Assembly: GCA_938016505.1 (NCBI GenBank) | Contig: CALLWN010000368.1 | Coordinates: 1 to 16,047, forward strand | Source: an uncultured Sphingomonadaceae bacterium | GTDB taxonomy: Bacteria; Pseudomonadota; Alphaproteobacteria; Sphingomonadales; Sphingomonadaceae | DNA: 16,047 nt | Reading direction: 5' to 3' | Shown here: positions 7,600-15,300 of the stretch, piece after piece | Layout: every line of letters starts with the position of its first letter | How positions within the stretch are numbered: position 1 is the stretch's first letter | Notes under the pieces: generated by a model | What the model saw: only the letters and a program-made list of their open reading frames with translations | Database searches by the model: none | Told to the model about the DNA's origin: nothing | Made by a program: the position numbers and the translations under genes

Positions 7600-8314
7600 C
7601 GAGCCGACCGAGGAACAGCTCCGCCGCGCGGGTCTCGGCCTCCTGCTTCGAGCCGCCGCTCGCCTCGACTGCGGGGAGGTCGCCGACGGTCAGCCGCACG
7701 TCGAACCGGGGCGCATGGTGCGGACCCGAGCGCCTGATGGTTTCATAGGCCGGAGGCTTCAGGCTGCGCGCCAGCGCCCATTCCTGCAGCGCCGACTTGG
7801 GATGCTTGACCGATTCGACCTGGCCGCCGAGCCGGTCTGCCCAGGCCCGGAGCACGAGCGCGTGGGCTGCAGCGTGCCCGGCATCGGCATGGACTGCGCC
7901 GATGAGCGCTTCCATGACATCGCCGAGAATATTGTCGCTGTCAGCCCCGCCGTCGCTGCGGGCCTGGAGGTTGAGGCGCACCCGTGCCGGCACGCCCAGC
8001 GCGCGGGCAACAGCCGCGCATGTCTCCCGGCTGACGAGATGGTGGAAGCGGCGGGTCAGACCGCCTTCGGGCTCGCCGGGAAAGGCCCGGAACAGATGGT
8101 CGGCGATCGCAAGCCCGAGCACCCGGTCGCCGAGGAACTCGAGCCGCTCGTAATTGTCGGGCCCCACGCTCCTGTGCGTGAGCGCCCGCAGCAGCAGCGC
8201 CTCGTCGGCGAAGGCGTGGCCGAGTGTCTGCGCGCTCCAGGTCCGGTCGTCCACGTTCGCCTGCGGTGGCGCTGCCGGCGCTTCGGTCGGGGCCGCGCCG
8301 TTCGCCCCGGTCAT
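7592..8314 (-). CDS. rnc: Ribonuclease III
   Basis: RNase III cleaves double-stranded RNA, processing rRNA precursors and regulating mRNAs in the cytoplasm. The 240-residue product has the signature ERLEFLGDR (56-64), giving E59 and D63, and the second acidic pair in DNILGDVMEALIGA (D132, E135). It therefore keeps the metal-binding active site. A C-terminal double-stranded RNA-binding domain spans about 172-238, with HPKSALQEWA, GPHHAPRF and GGSKQEAETRAAE. The N-terminal 20 residues are Ala/Pro-rich and not conserved in the family. ATG 8314 overlaps the lepB-like stop as ATGA, and the gene overlaps era by eight bases. Confidence 0.96.
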   Translation of the reverse strand: MTGANGAAPTEAPAAPPQANVDDRTWSAQTLGHAFADEALLLRALTHRSVGPDNYERLEFLGDRVLGLAIADHLFRAFPGEPEGGLTRRFHHLVSRETCAAVARALGVPARVRLNLQARSDGGADSDNILGDVMEALIGAVHADAGHAAAHALVLRAWADRLGGQVESVKHPKSALQEWALARSLKPPAYETIRRSGPHHAPRFDVRLTVGDLPAVEASGGSKQEAETRAAELFLGRLGG

Positions 8315-9186
8315 CGTTGCGCCCCCAGCCCGGACGCTCCGGGCCCTGATGGTGCGCGATCGGCCACATGCTGCACCCGGCCGACGATGCGCCCGTCTGG
8401 CACCAGTCCGAGGCCTGTCGCGGCCTTGCCATCCGGAAGCCTCGCGGCTGCCCCGCGATGGTCGCCGAGGATGAACTGGTGCCCGGTCGGAACCTGCGTT
8501 TCCGCAACTTCAAGGCCATCTTCGCGCCGGACCAGCCAGTGCTGCCCGCCAAGCCCCTCGCGGCACAGCCCCTGTCCAGCCGGTTCGCAGGGCAGCAGCG
8601 CGCCGTTGAGCCAGACCCGACCGCGCCGGATGGCGATGCGGTCGCCGGCGACTGCGAGAACGCGCCCGACTTTCGGGGAGGCGCCGGCCGTCTCGCTTCG
8701 GTAGAGGATGATGTCGCCCCGGCGGGTTGGCCGCGGCCACAGGCGGGTCAAGGTTGGCGCCGATGCATCGGCGTCCCCGACGACCGCCCTTGCCATGCGC
8801 AGCCGGTGAAGCGGGTCCGGAAGCGAAGCGACCGACCAGCCGTAGGCCGTCTTGTCGACGATCACGAGGTCGCCCCGCTGCAGCGCGGGTGCCATTGTGT
8901 CTGCGGGCACGGCGACCAGCTCGACGGCGGCGACCTGCACCAGCAGCGCGACCCCGAACCCTGCAACTGCAACGCGAAAGACCCGCCGTGCCCGGCGGGC
9001 AATGCGGGCCCCCTGCGCTGCATGCGCGCGCCGAAGCGCTTCTGTTGGCGACAGGGCGGCAGCCAACGACAGCGTGCCACCGGGTGCCGGGGATTGGGGC
9101 GTGTCTCCGGCCCCTGCGGCCACGGGACCGGCCCTGCGGTCAGGTTCGACCGGCGCACAGTCGAGGGTGGGATGCCCGGGACGCAT
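8311..9186 (-). CDS. lepB: Divergent signal peptidase I (LepB-like) lacking the canonical Ser/Lys dyad
   Basis: The product is 291 residues, an S26-type protein directly upstream of rnc, the usual lepB position. Residues 1-65 are an Ala/Pro/Arg-rich cytoplasmic tail, and one membrane segment spans about 70-90. The catalytic box normally reads P-x-x-S-M-x-P-T-L; here it is VPADTMAPALQRGD, with Thr97 (codon ACA) where the Ser nucleophile belongs. The Lys box, normally K-R-V-x-G-x-x-G-D, reads GRVLAVAGD, with Gly174 at the Lys position and Lys172 two residues earlier. The late GDNRDNS-type box is degraded to GDHRGAAA (241-248). The overall fold markers (RGDLVIVDK, RRGDIILYR, VWLNG, two Cys at 200 and 208) remain. 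Known signal peptidases I need the Ser/Lys pair to cleave exported preproteins, so activity is doubtful. The ATG 9186 start lacks a clear Shine-Dalgarno and could be internal. Confidence 0.82.
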   Translation of the reverse strand: MRPGHPTLDCAPVEPDRRAGPVAAGAGDTPQSPAPGGTLSLAAALSPTEALRRAHAAQGARIARRARRVFRVAVAGFGVALLVQVAAVELVAVPADTMAPALQRGDLVIVDKTAYGWSVASLPDPLHRLRMARAVVGDADASAPTLTRLWPRPTRRGDIILYRSETAGASPKVGRVLAVAGDRIAIRRGRVWLNGALLPCEPAGQGLCREGLGGQHWLVRREDGLEVAETQVPTGHQFILGDHRGAAARLPDGKAATGLGLVPDGRIVGRVQHVADRAPSGPGASGLGAQR

Positions 9187-9212
9187 GGACTGTCGAGGTC
9201 GCGCCAGCGCAG

Positions 9213-9228
9213 GCCGCTGTCAAGCGGC
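9213..9228. promoter_or_regulatory. Inverted repeat in the divergent lepB-pgi intergenic region
   Basis: GCCGCT, four bases GTCA, then AGCGGC: a perfect 6-bp inverted repeat in the 115-bp gap between the divergent starts of the lepB-like gene and pgi. It may be an operator or a small hairpin. I could not place convincing -35/-10 elements, though both transcription units must have their promoters in or near this gap. It is short enough to arise by chance in GC-rich DNA. Confidence 0.3.
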
Positions 9229-9301
9229 TGCTCCGGCCGGCGCGGCGGGACGGTTTGCGAACGCGACTTCAATCGTTCACGCCGACGGTCTACGAGGGGG
9301 A

Positions 9302-10819
9302 ATGACCAGCCGTGATGACGGGCAGGGACCCTGCGCCGGGGAATGGACGCGCCTGCAGTCGCTGGCTGCCGCACAGCGCCCCCCGTTGCGCGAGATGCTC
9401 GGCGCTGGCCACGTCGACCGGATCCGGCTGCCCGGCCTTCTTGTCGAGCTGTCGCGGCTTGGTCTCGATCCCGATATCGTCGAGGCCCTGTCCGGGCTTG
9501 CGGCCAGCTGCGGGGTCGCCGATTTTCTTGCTGCGGTCGCTGCAGGCGAAATGGTCAACCCGAGCGAGGGCAGGGCTGCAACCCACATGGCGCTTCGCGA
9601 CCCGGCAACCCGGGCGCGCGCGGGCGGCCATGCGGCGATGCGTGCCGAGACGCTGCGGCTGCGCGGCAGTGGGCTCACCCACCTGCTCCACATCGGGATC
9701 GGCGGTTCGGCGCTCGGCCCCGCGCTTCTGCTCGATGCGCTGGGCCGCGCCGGCGACGGGCCCGAGGTTCGGGTTGTCGCCAACATCGATGGGGAAGCGC
9801 TCGTGCGGGCGACATCCGGCCTCGACCCGCGCACGACCGGGATCATCGCCGTCTCCAAGACCTTTGCCACGCTCGAGACAATGCAGAACCTCGCGAGTGC
9901 AGGCCAGTGGCTGGCCGCCGGCGGGGTGGCGGAGCCGATGGCGCGGGTGACGGCGGTGACTGCCGCACCGTCCCGTGCGGCCGCGGCCGGCGTGCCCGAA
10001 CACCAGATCCTCGCTTTTTCCGAAACCGTCGGCGGCCGGTACTCGCTGTGGAGCGCAGTTGGACTTCCGCTTGCCGTGCGGTGCGGCTGGGAGGCGTTCG
10101 AGGCCCTTCTCGATGGCGCCCACGCGATCGACCGGCACGTGCTCGAGACGCCCTTCTCAACGAATGCGGCGCTCAGGCTTGCCGCCGCCGATGTCTGGTT
10201 CGCCAGCCTTCTCGGGCGGCCCACCCGGGCGGTCTTCGCCTATGACGTTCGGCTCGGCCTGCTGCCGGCCTGGCTCCAGCAGCTGGACATGGAGTCGAAC
10301 GGCAAGGGCGTGACCGCCGCCGGGGCCCCGGTCGAGCGGCCGACTGCTCCGATCCTGTGGGGCGGCACCGGCACGGACGCCCAGCATGCCGTGTTCCAGC
10401 TGCTCCACCAGGGGACCCACATGGACCCGGTCGAGTTCGTCGCAGTCGCAACACCTGGTCACCATCTCGCACCAGCGCACCATGCCCAGCTTCTCGCCAA
10501 CTGCCTTGCCCAGGGGGCCGCGCTCGCCCTCGGCCGGCCCGACGCCGCCGACCCGGCGCGGCGCTTCCCGGGCAACCGGCCGAGCGCGACCATTCTTCTC
10601 GACCGGCTGACGCCAGACCGTCTGGGGGCGCTCCTTGCGCTCGCCGAGGCGCGCACGATCGCATTTGCCGCCTTCCTCGGCCTCAACCCGTTCGACCAGT
10701 GGGGCGTGGAGCTCGGCAAGGAGATGGCGGCCGCGATCGCCTCAGGCACGGCAGCGCCCGACCCGGTGACGGATGTGCTCCGCGTCTTCGTCGCCGAGGC
10801 TCAGGCGAGCGCAGCGTAG
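9302..10819 (+). CDS. pgi: Glucose-6-phosphate isomerase
   Basis: PGI interconverts glucose-6-phosphate and fructose-6-phosphate in the cytoplasm. The start at ATG 9302 follows GAGGGGG closely (9294-9300) and gives 505 residues; an open frame further upstream is antisense to lepB and was discarded. Family motifs are HIGIGGSALGP (130-140), NIDGEAL (161-167), SKTFATLETMQN (185-196), GGRYSLWSAVGL (244-255, with the catalytic-site Arg246), MESNGK (330-335), DAQHAVFQLLHQGT (359-372), HAQLLAN with His394, and the C-terminal DQWGVELGKEM with Lys473. One key position differs: the usual WGEPGTNGQH box reads WGGTGTDAQH, so Gly355 replaces the catalytic-base Glu known from rabbit and E. coli enzymes. 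This may be a lineage variant rather than a lesion, since all else is conserved. The stop overlaps the convergent serine hydrolase gene by 19 bp. Confidence 0.94.
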   Translation: MTSRDDGQGPCAGEWTRLQSLAAAQRPPLREMLGAGHVDRIRLPGLLVELSRLGLDPDIVEALSGLAASCGVADFLAAVAAGEMVNPSEGRAATHMALRDPATRARAGGHAAMRAETLRLRGSGLTHLLHIGIGGSALGPALLLDALGRAGDGPEVRVVANIDGEALVRATSGLDPRTTGIIAVSKTFATLETMQNLASAGQWLAAGGVAEPMARVTAVTAAPSRAAAAGVPEHQILAFSETVGGRYSLWSAVGLPLAVRCGWEAFEALLDGAHAIDRHVLETPFSTNAALRLAAADVWFASLLGRPTRAVFAYDVRLGLLPAWLQQLDMESNGKGVTAAGAPVERPTAPILWGGTGTDAQHAVFQLLHQGTHMDPVEFVAVATPGHHLAPAHHAQLLANCLAQGAALALGRPDAADPARRFPGNRPSATILLDRLTPDRLGALLALAEARTIAFAAFLGLNPFDQWGVELGKEMAAAIASGTAAPDPVTDVLRVFVAEAQASAA

Positions 10820-11994
10820 AGCAGCTGGCGCAGTTCGCGGCGCACCGGCCAGGTCGAGGAGGGAATGAGCTGGGTCATGAACACGACCGAAAGCTCCTCG
10901 GCAGGGTCGCACCAGAAGAAGGTGCTTGCAGCACCGCCCCAGAACCAGTCGCCATTGCTTCCGGGAAGACCCGTCTTCACCCAGTCGGTCGTGGTCGCGA
11001 AGCCCAGCCCGAAGCCGACGCCGGAATAGCCGGCTTCGGAGAAGAGCGAGCGCGAGAGCGCGGGCAGGTCAGCGCCGCCCGGCAGCTGGTTCGCTGTCAT
11101 CTGGGCGAAGGTCTTGCGGCCGAGAAGGTCATGGGCGCCGGTGCGCAGCGCCTCGACAAAGGCCAGATAGTCGGCGGCCGTGCCGACCAGCCCGCCACCG
11201 CCCGAGACGAACGAGGGCGGCGCGAGGAAGGAGGAGGTCTCGGCCTGATCCTGGACCGCGATCCCGCCGCCCCGCTTGGGCTGGTAGCAGGTGGCGAGCC
11301 GCGCGGCGCTCCCAGGCTTCACGAAGAAGCCGGTGTCGGCCATGCCGAGCGGCGCGAAGATGCGCTCGTCGAGGAAGGTCTCGAACGGCTGGCCCGAGAG
11401 TTTCTCGACCAGCCATCCGCACACATCGGTCGCAACCGAGTAGTTCCATGCCTCGCCAGGCGAGAACTCGAGCGGGATATGGGTCAGCGCCTCGATCATC
11501 CCGGCCAGCGTGCCAGATTTCTCGATCTCGCCGATGCCCTTCTGCCGGTAGGCGGCATCGACATTCGAGCGCAGCTGGAAGCCGTAGGTGAGCCCCGCAG
11601 TGTGGCGCAGGAGGTCGATCACCTGCATCGGGCGCGCCGGGGGCGTGGTGATCCACCCGGTCCTCGCCGTGCCGCCGGCAAAGACCCTGAGATCGCGCCA
11701 TTCCGGGATGTGCTTCGCCACCGGATCGTCGAGCGCGAAGGCCCCCTGCTCGTAGAGCATCATCAGCGCGACCGACGTGACCGGCTTCGTCATCGAGTAG
11801 ATCCGGAAGATGGTGTCGGGCCCGAGCCTGCGCCCCTGCGCGACATCGGCATGGCCATGGGCCGAGCAATGCGCCACCTCGCCGCCACGGGCGACGAGAA
11901 GCAGCGTGCCCGGAAGACGGCCGGCGGCGACATAGCGCTCGGCGAGAAACCGGTCGATCGCCTCGAGCCTGCCGGCCCGGAACCCGTGCGCCAT
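10801..11994 (-). CDS. Beta-lactamase-fold serine hydrolase (family VIII esterase-like)
   Basis: The 397-residue product starts at ATG 11994, preceded by GAAGGGA six bases upstream; a longer frame to 12135 runs antisense through tRNA-Val and is not real. It has the SxxK motif SMTK (S67, K70) in IFRIYSMTKPVTS, a YxN-like motif NYSV with Tyr185, and WGGAAST (352-358) in place of the KTG box. This pattern, with no signal peptide, fits class C beta-lactamase relatives that act as cytoplasmic carboxylesterases (family VIII, EstB type) rather than true beta-lactamases, which are exported. The substrate is unknown. It converges on pgi with overlapping 3' ends and is divergent from tRNA-Val. It is probably monocistronic, with its promoter in 11995-12068. 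Confidence 0.9.
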   Translation of the reverse strand: MAHGFRAGRLEAIDRFLAERYVAAGRLPGTLLLVARGGEVAHCSAHGHADVAQGRRLGPDTIFRIYSMTKPVTSVALMMLYEQGAFALDDPVAKHIPEWRDLRVFAGGTARTGWITTPPARPMQVIDLLRHTAGLTYGFQLRSNVDAAYRQKGIGEIEKSGTLAGMIEALTHIPLEFSPGEAWNYSVATDVCGWLVEKLSGQPFETFLDERIFAPLGMADTGFFVKPGSAARLATCYQPKRGGGIAVQDQAETSSFLAPPSFVSGGGGLVGTAADYLAFVEALRTGAHDLLGRKTFAQMTANQLPGGADLPALSRSLFSEAGYSGVGFGLGFATTTDWVKTGLPGSNGDWFWGGAASTFFWCDPAEELSVVFMTQLIPSSTWPVRRELRQLLYAALA

Positions 11995-12068
11995 TGCCGT
12001 TCCCTTCTTGGCTTCACCCGAGCGCCGGGCTAGCAGCCGGCCAGACGTTGGCAAGACCCGAGAGCTTC

Positions 12069-12144
12069 GGGCGGTTAGCTCAGCTGGCAGAGCATCCCGT
12101 TTACACCGGGAAGGTCGGCGGTTCGATCCCGTCACCGCCCACCA
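12069..12144 (+). tRNA. tRNA-Val(TAC)
   Basis: The gene is 76 nt with encoded CCA. The acceptor stem GGGCGGT pairs with ACCGCCC, the D-arm is GCTC/GAGC, and the anticodon stem TCCCG/CGGGA encloses loop TTTACAC with anticodon TAC (12102-12104). The T-arm is GGCGG-TTCGATC-CCGTC. The discriminator is A and CCA lies at 12142-12144. It reads GUA valine codons. All stems pair, with one G-T in the T-stem. Confidence 0.97.
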
Positions 12145-12192
12145 CAGGCTGCCCGGGCGTCCCGGTGCCGCCGGCCGGCCAGGTTCTACGCC

Positions 12193-12216
12193 TTCCGGGC
12201 CTGTTTCCGGGCCTGT
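12193..12216. repeat. Perfect 12-bp tandem duplication
   Basis: TTCCGGGCCTGT occurs twice head-to-tail (12193-12204 and 12205-12216) in the gap between tRNA-Val and the TonB-dependent receptor gene. The last three bases of the second copy begin the adjacent palindrome. It may be a duplicated regulator site or a replication-slippage product. Confidence 0.85.
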
Positions 12217-12228
12217 TGCGTCGCAACA
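12214..12228. promoter_or_regulatory. Palindrome, candidate operator upstream of the TonB-dependent receptor
   Basis: TGTTGCG-T-CGCAACA is a 7-bp perfect inverted repeat around one central base, 128 bp before the receptor start. A one-base spacer cannot form a hairpin loop, so a site for a dimeric DNA-binding protein is more likely than an RNA structure. I do not recognise the regulator family. Confidence 0.5.
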
Positions 12229-12262
12229 ACAGTGCCGGCGAAGTCACGGATCCTTCCGGAGC

Positions 12263-12280
12263 CTGTCACAATCCCTTCAC
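12263..12280 (+). promoter_or_regulatory. Possible PhoB box upstream of the TonB-dependent receptor
   Basis: CTGTCAC-AATC-CCTTCAC resembles the Pho box, which is two 7-bp direct repeats of CTGTCAT/C separated by about 4 bp. The first half matches fully, the second at five of seven positions. It lies 76 bp before ATG 12357. No good -10 element is visible the usual distance downstream, so this is tentative. Confidence 0.35.
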
Positions 12281-12356
12281 GGACGGCGGTCAAAGGGCCG
12301 GGAGTTCGTCATCGGGGTCGCCTTATGGCCGCCCGCAATCTTCGTGGAGAGAGCCC

Positions 12357-15300
12357 ATGGCCGCAAAGCCTTCGTCGGTGCTTCCTGGACTGTTTCGCGC
12401 GACCGTCGCCTGGTCTGCCATCCTCGCGCCGCTCGCCTTTGCGCCCGCCGCACTCGCCCAGGATGTCACAGGGAGCATCCGCGGCCAGGTCACCGACGAT
12501 TCGGGGAGCCCGATTGCCGGCGCGACCGTCACGATTGTCCACACGCCGACCGGAACCCGCTCGGTCGTGACGTCCGATGCGTCGGGGAGCTTCAGCGCCA
12601 CCAACCTGCGCATCGGCGGCCCGTTCGAGATCTCGGTCGCGGCGCCAGGCTATGATTCGGCGGTTGCCACCATCACCAACGTGGTGTCTGGCGAGCCGCA
12701 GCGGCTTGCGGTCTTCCTCGTGCCCGAGGGCCAGACGATCGAGGTGACGGCTCGGCGCGCCACCCAGAGCTCCATCTCGCTTGCGACCGGGGCCGCGACC
12801 CTCCTGACCGCAGACGACATCCGCGATGTCGCAACCGTCAACCGCGACGTGCGCGCGCTCGCCGCGCGCAGCCCGCTCGTCAACCTCGACCCGACCAACG
12901 GCACCGGCGCCATCTCGATCGCCGGCCAGAACAACCGGTTCAACCGGATCACGGTTGATGGCATCGCCTTCGGTGACCCGTTCGGCCTCGAGGCCGGCGG
13001 GCTCGCCTCGGCGCGCGGGCCGGTCCCGCTCGATGCCATCGCCGAGTTCACGGTGCAGGTCGCCCCGGCCGACATCCAGCAGGGCAATTTCCAGGGCGGC
13101 GCAGTCGACACCGTCCTCAAGTCGGGATCCAACCGGCTCGGCTTCACCGGTTTCTGGTCGCTCAACAACGACAGCCTGGCGGGCAAGCGCACGAGGGACC
13201 GCGAGGTCAACCGCGACTTCACGTCCCGCATCTGGGGCGTCCAGCTGACCGGCCCCATCATCAAGGACAGGCTGTTCTTCGCCGTCACCTACGAGCAGAC
13301 TGACAACTCGACTCCGGCGCTCGTCGGCCCGGCCGGCGAGGGCTTCGGGAACACGCTGAACTCGGTGACCCGGGCCAACATCACCCGCATCCAGCAGATC
13401 GCCAGGGGTCCGCGCTACAACTTAGACCCGCTCGATGTCGCGACCAACGTCGACGAGGCCGACAAGAAGCTCGTCGCCAAGCTCGACTGGAACGTGACCG
13501 ACGCCCACCGGCTGGCCGCGACCTACATCTACAGCAAGGGCAACCTGCTCGCCGGCCAGACCAGCGTCAACCAGGTGGGAGCCGCCAACGAGACCCTTTC
13601 GCTGCAGTCGAACAACTACAACCAGGGGTCGATCAACCATTACGGCGTTCTGCAGCTCAACAGCGACTGGACCGAGGCCTTCTCGACCCAGGCACGCTTC
13701 AGCTACAATGACTATACCCGCCTGCAGGTGCCCTACAACGGTCGCGAGTTCGGCCAGTTCCAGGTCTGCCTTGCCGAGGGTCCGACGGTCGGCACGGTCA
13801 CACCGCCCTGCCCGGCGGGCACCGGGCGCATCCAGTTCGGCCCGGACGTGAGCCGTCAGGCCAATGAGCTCGATGTCAAGAGCTGGGGGGTGGAGTTCCT
13901 CGCCCGCCTCTCGCAGAATGACCATGACGTGAAGGCGATCATCGAGCGCCGCCGGCAGGATTTCAACAACCTGTTCGCCCAGAATGTCTCGGGCAACTGG
14001 CGGTTCGACTCCATCGCCGACCTCGAGGCTGGCCGGGCCAACAATCTTTTCATCGCCACCCCGGTTCTCGGTGACATCGACTCGGTCCGCGCGATCTTCG
14101 GCAACACCCAGTGGACCTTCGGTGCCCAGGACAGCTGGGATGTCCGGCCCGACCTCACCTTCGTCTACGGCTTCCGCTACGATCTCTACGAGAGCAGCGA
14201 TCGCCCGCTGTTCAACCAGGCCTTCGCAGACCGCTACGGCTTCGCCAACAATGCGACGCTCAACGGCCGTGGCGTCTTCCAGCCGCGCTTCGGCCTCAAC
14301 TGGCGCGCCGATGACCGGCTGACGCTGCGCGGTTCGGCCGGCCTGTTCGCCGGCGGCTCGCCCAATGTCTGGATCTCGAACAGCTTCTCCAACCCCGGGC
14401 CGCTGCTCGCCTCCACCAATGTCATCCGCAACGCCAGCGGCACCTTCTCCATTCCCGGCATCCCGGGGCTCACTCCGGCACAGGAAGCAGCGCTCGGCGC
14501 TGCGACCCTCAACAACGTCACCGGCGGCCCCGGCATCCCGGCCGAGCTCCTGACCCTGCTCCGCGCCCAGGGACCGGCGCTCGCCACGACCAACGCGCTC
14601 GACCCCAACTTCGAACTGCCCTCGCAATGGCGGATCTCGGGCTCGGCCGACTACAACCTCAACACCGGCTTCCTTGGCGACGACTGGCGCATCGGCGGGG
14701 ACATCATCTGGTCGCGGGTGAAGAACGCGCTCACCTGGACCGATCTTCGCTCGGTGCCGAACACCGTGCAGGCAACGCTCCCAGACGGCCGGCCCCGCTA
14801 CCAGCCCTTCTCGCCCGCCTCCGGCAACAACCAGGACGTGTTTCTGACCAACACCAGCAAGGGTTACAGCTGGAACATCGTCGCCCGCCTCGAGAAGGCG
14901 TGGGACGCCGGGCTCAACTTCGGCTTCGCCTACACCTTCCAGCGCGCGAAGGACCTGAACCCCGGCACCTCGTCGGTTGCGCTCTCCAATTACAACAATG
15001 CAGCCTCGGCAGACCCCAACAACGCGGCCTACGGCACGTCGATCTACCAGCGTGACAATGCCTTCCGGGTCAACCTCGGCTACCAGCACGAATTCTTCAA
15101 GAATGCCGCGACCCGGTTCGACTTCTTCTTCAACTCGGTCGCCGGCCAGCGCTACAGCTACACCTTCCAGGATACGACTGCGAACCGGTCGGCCGTGTTC
15201 GGCACCACCGGGCAGAACAACCGCTACCTCATCTACGTCCCCGATGTGTCGGCCATCAACGCCGATCCGCGCGTGACCTACGCCAACGCGGCGACGTTCG

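Noticed and set aside
8311..9186. The LepB-like gene considered as a pseudogene
   Set aside because: The frame is intact, the length is normal and the stop is coupled to rnc as ATGA. The missing dyad is reported as a finding rather than as decay.
11995..12135. N-terminal extension of the serine hydrolase through the tRNA-Val region, starting MTGSNRRPSRCK
   Set aside because: This is the familiar false protein from the antisense strand of a tRNA. ATG 11994 has a good Shine-Dalgarno and matches the family start.
11994..12356. Upstream extension of the TonB-dependent receptor frame through the tRNA
   Set aside because: The frame is open by chance through tRNA-Val; ATG 12357 has a Shine-Dalgarno and begins a clear signal peptide.
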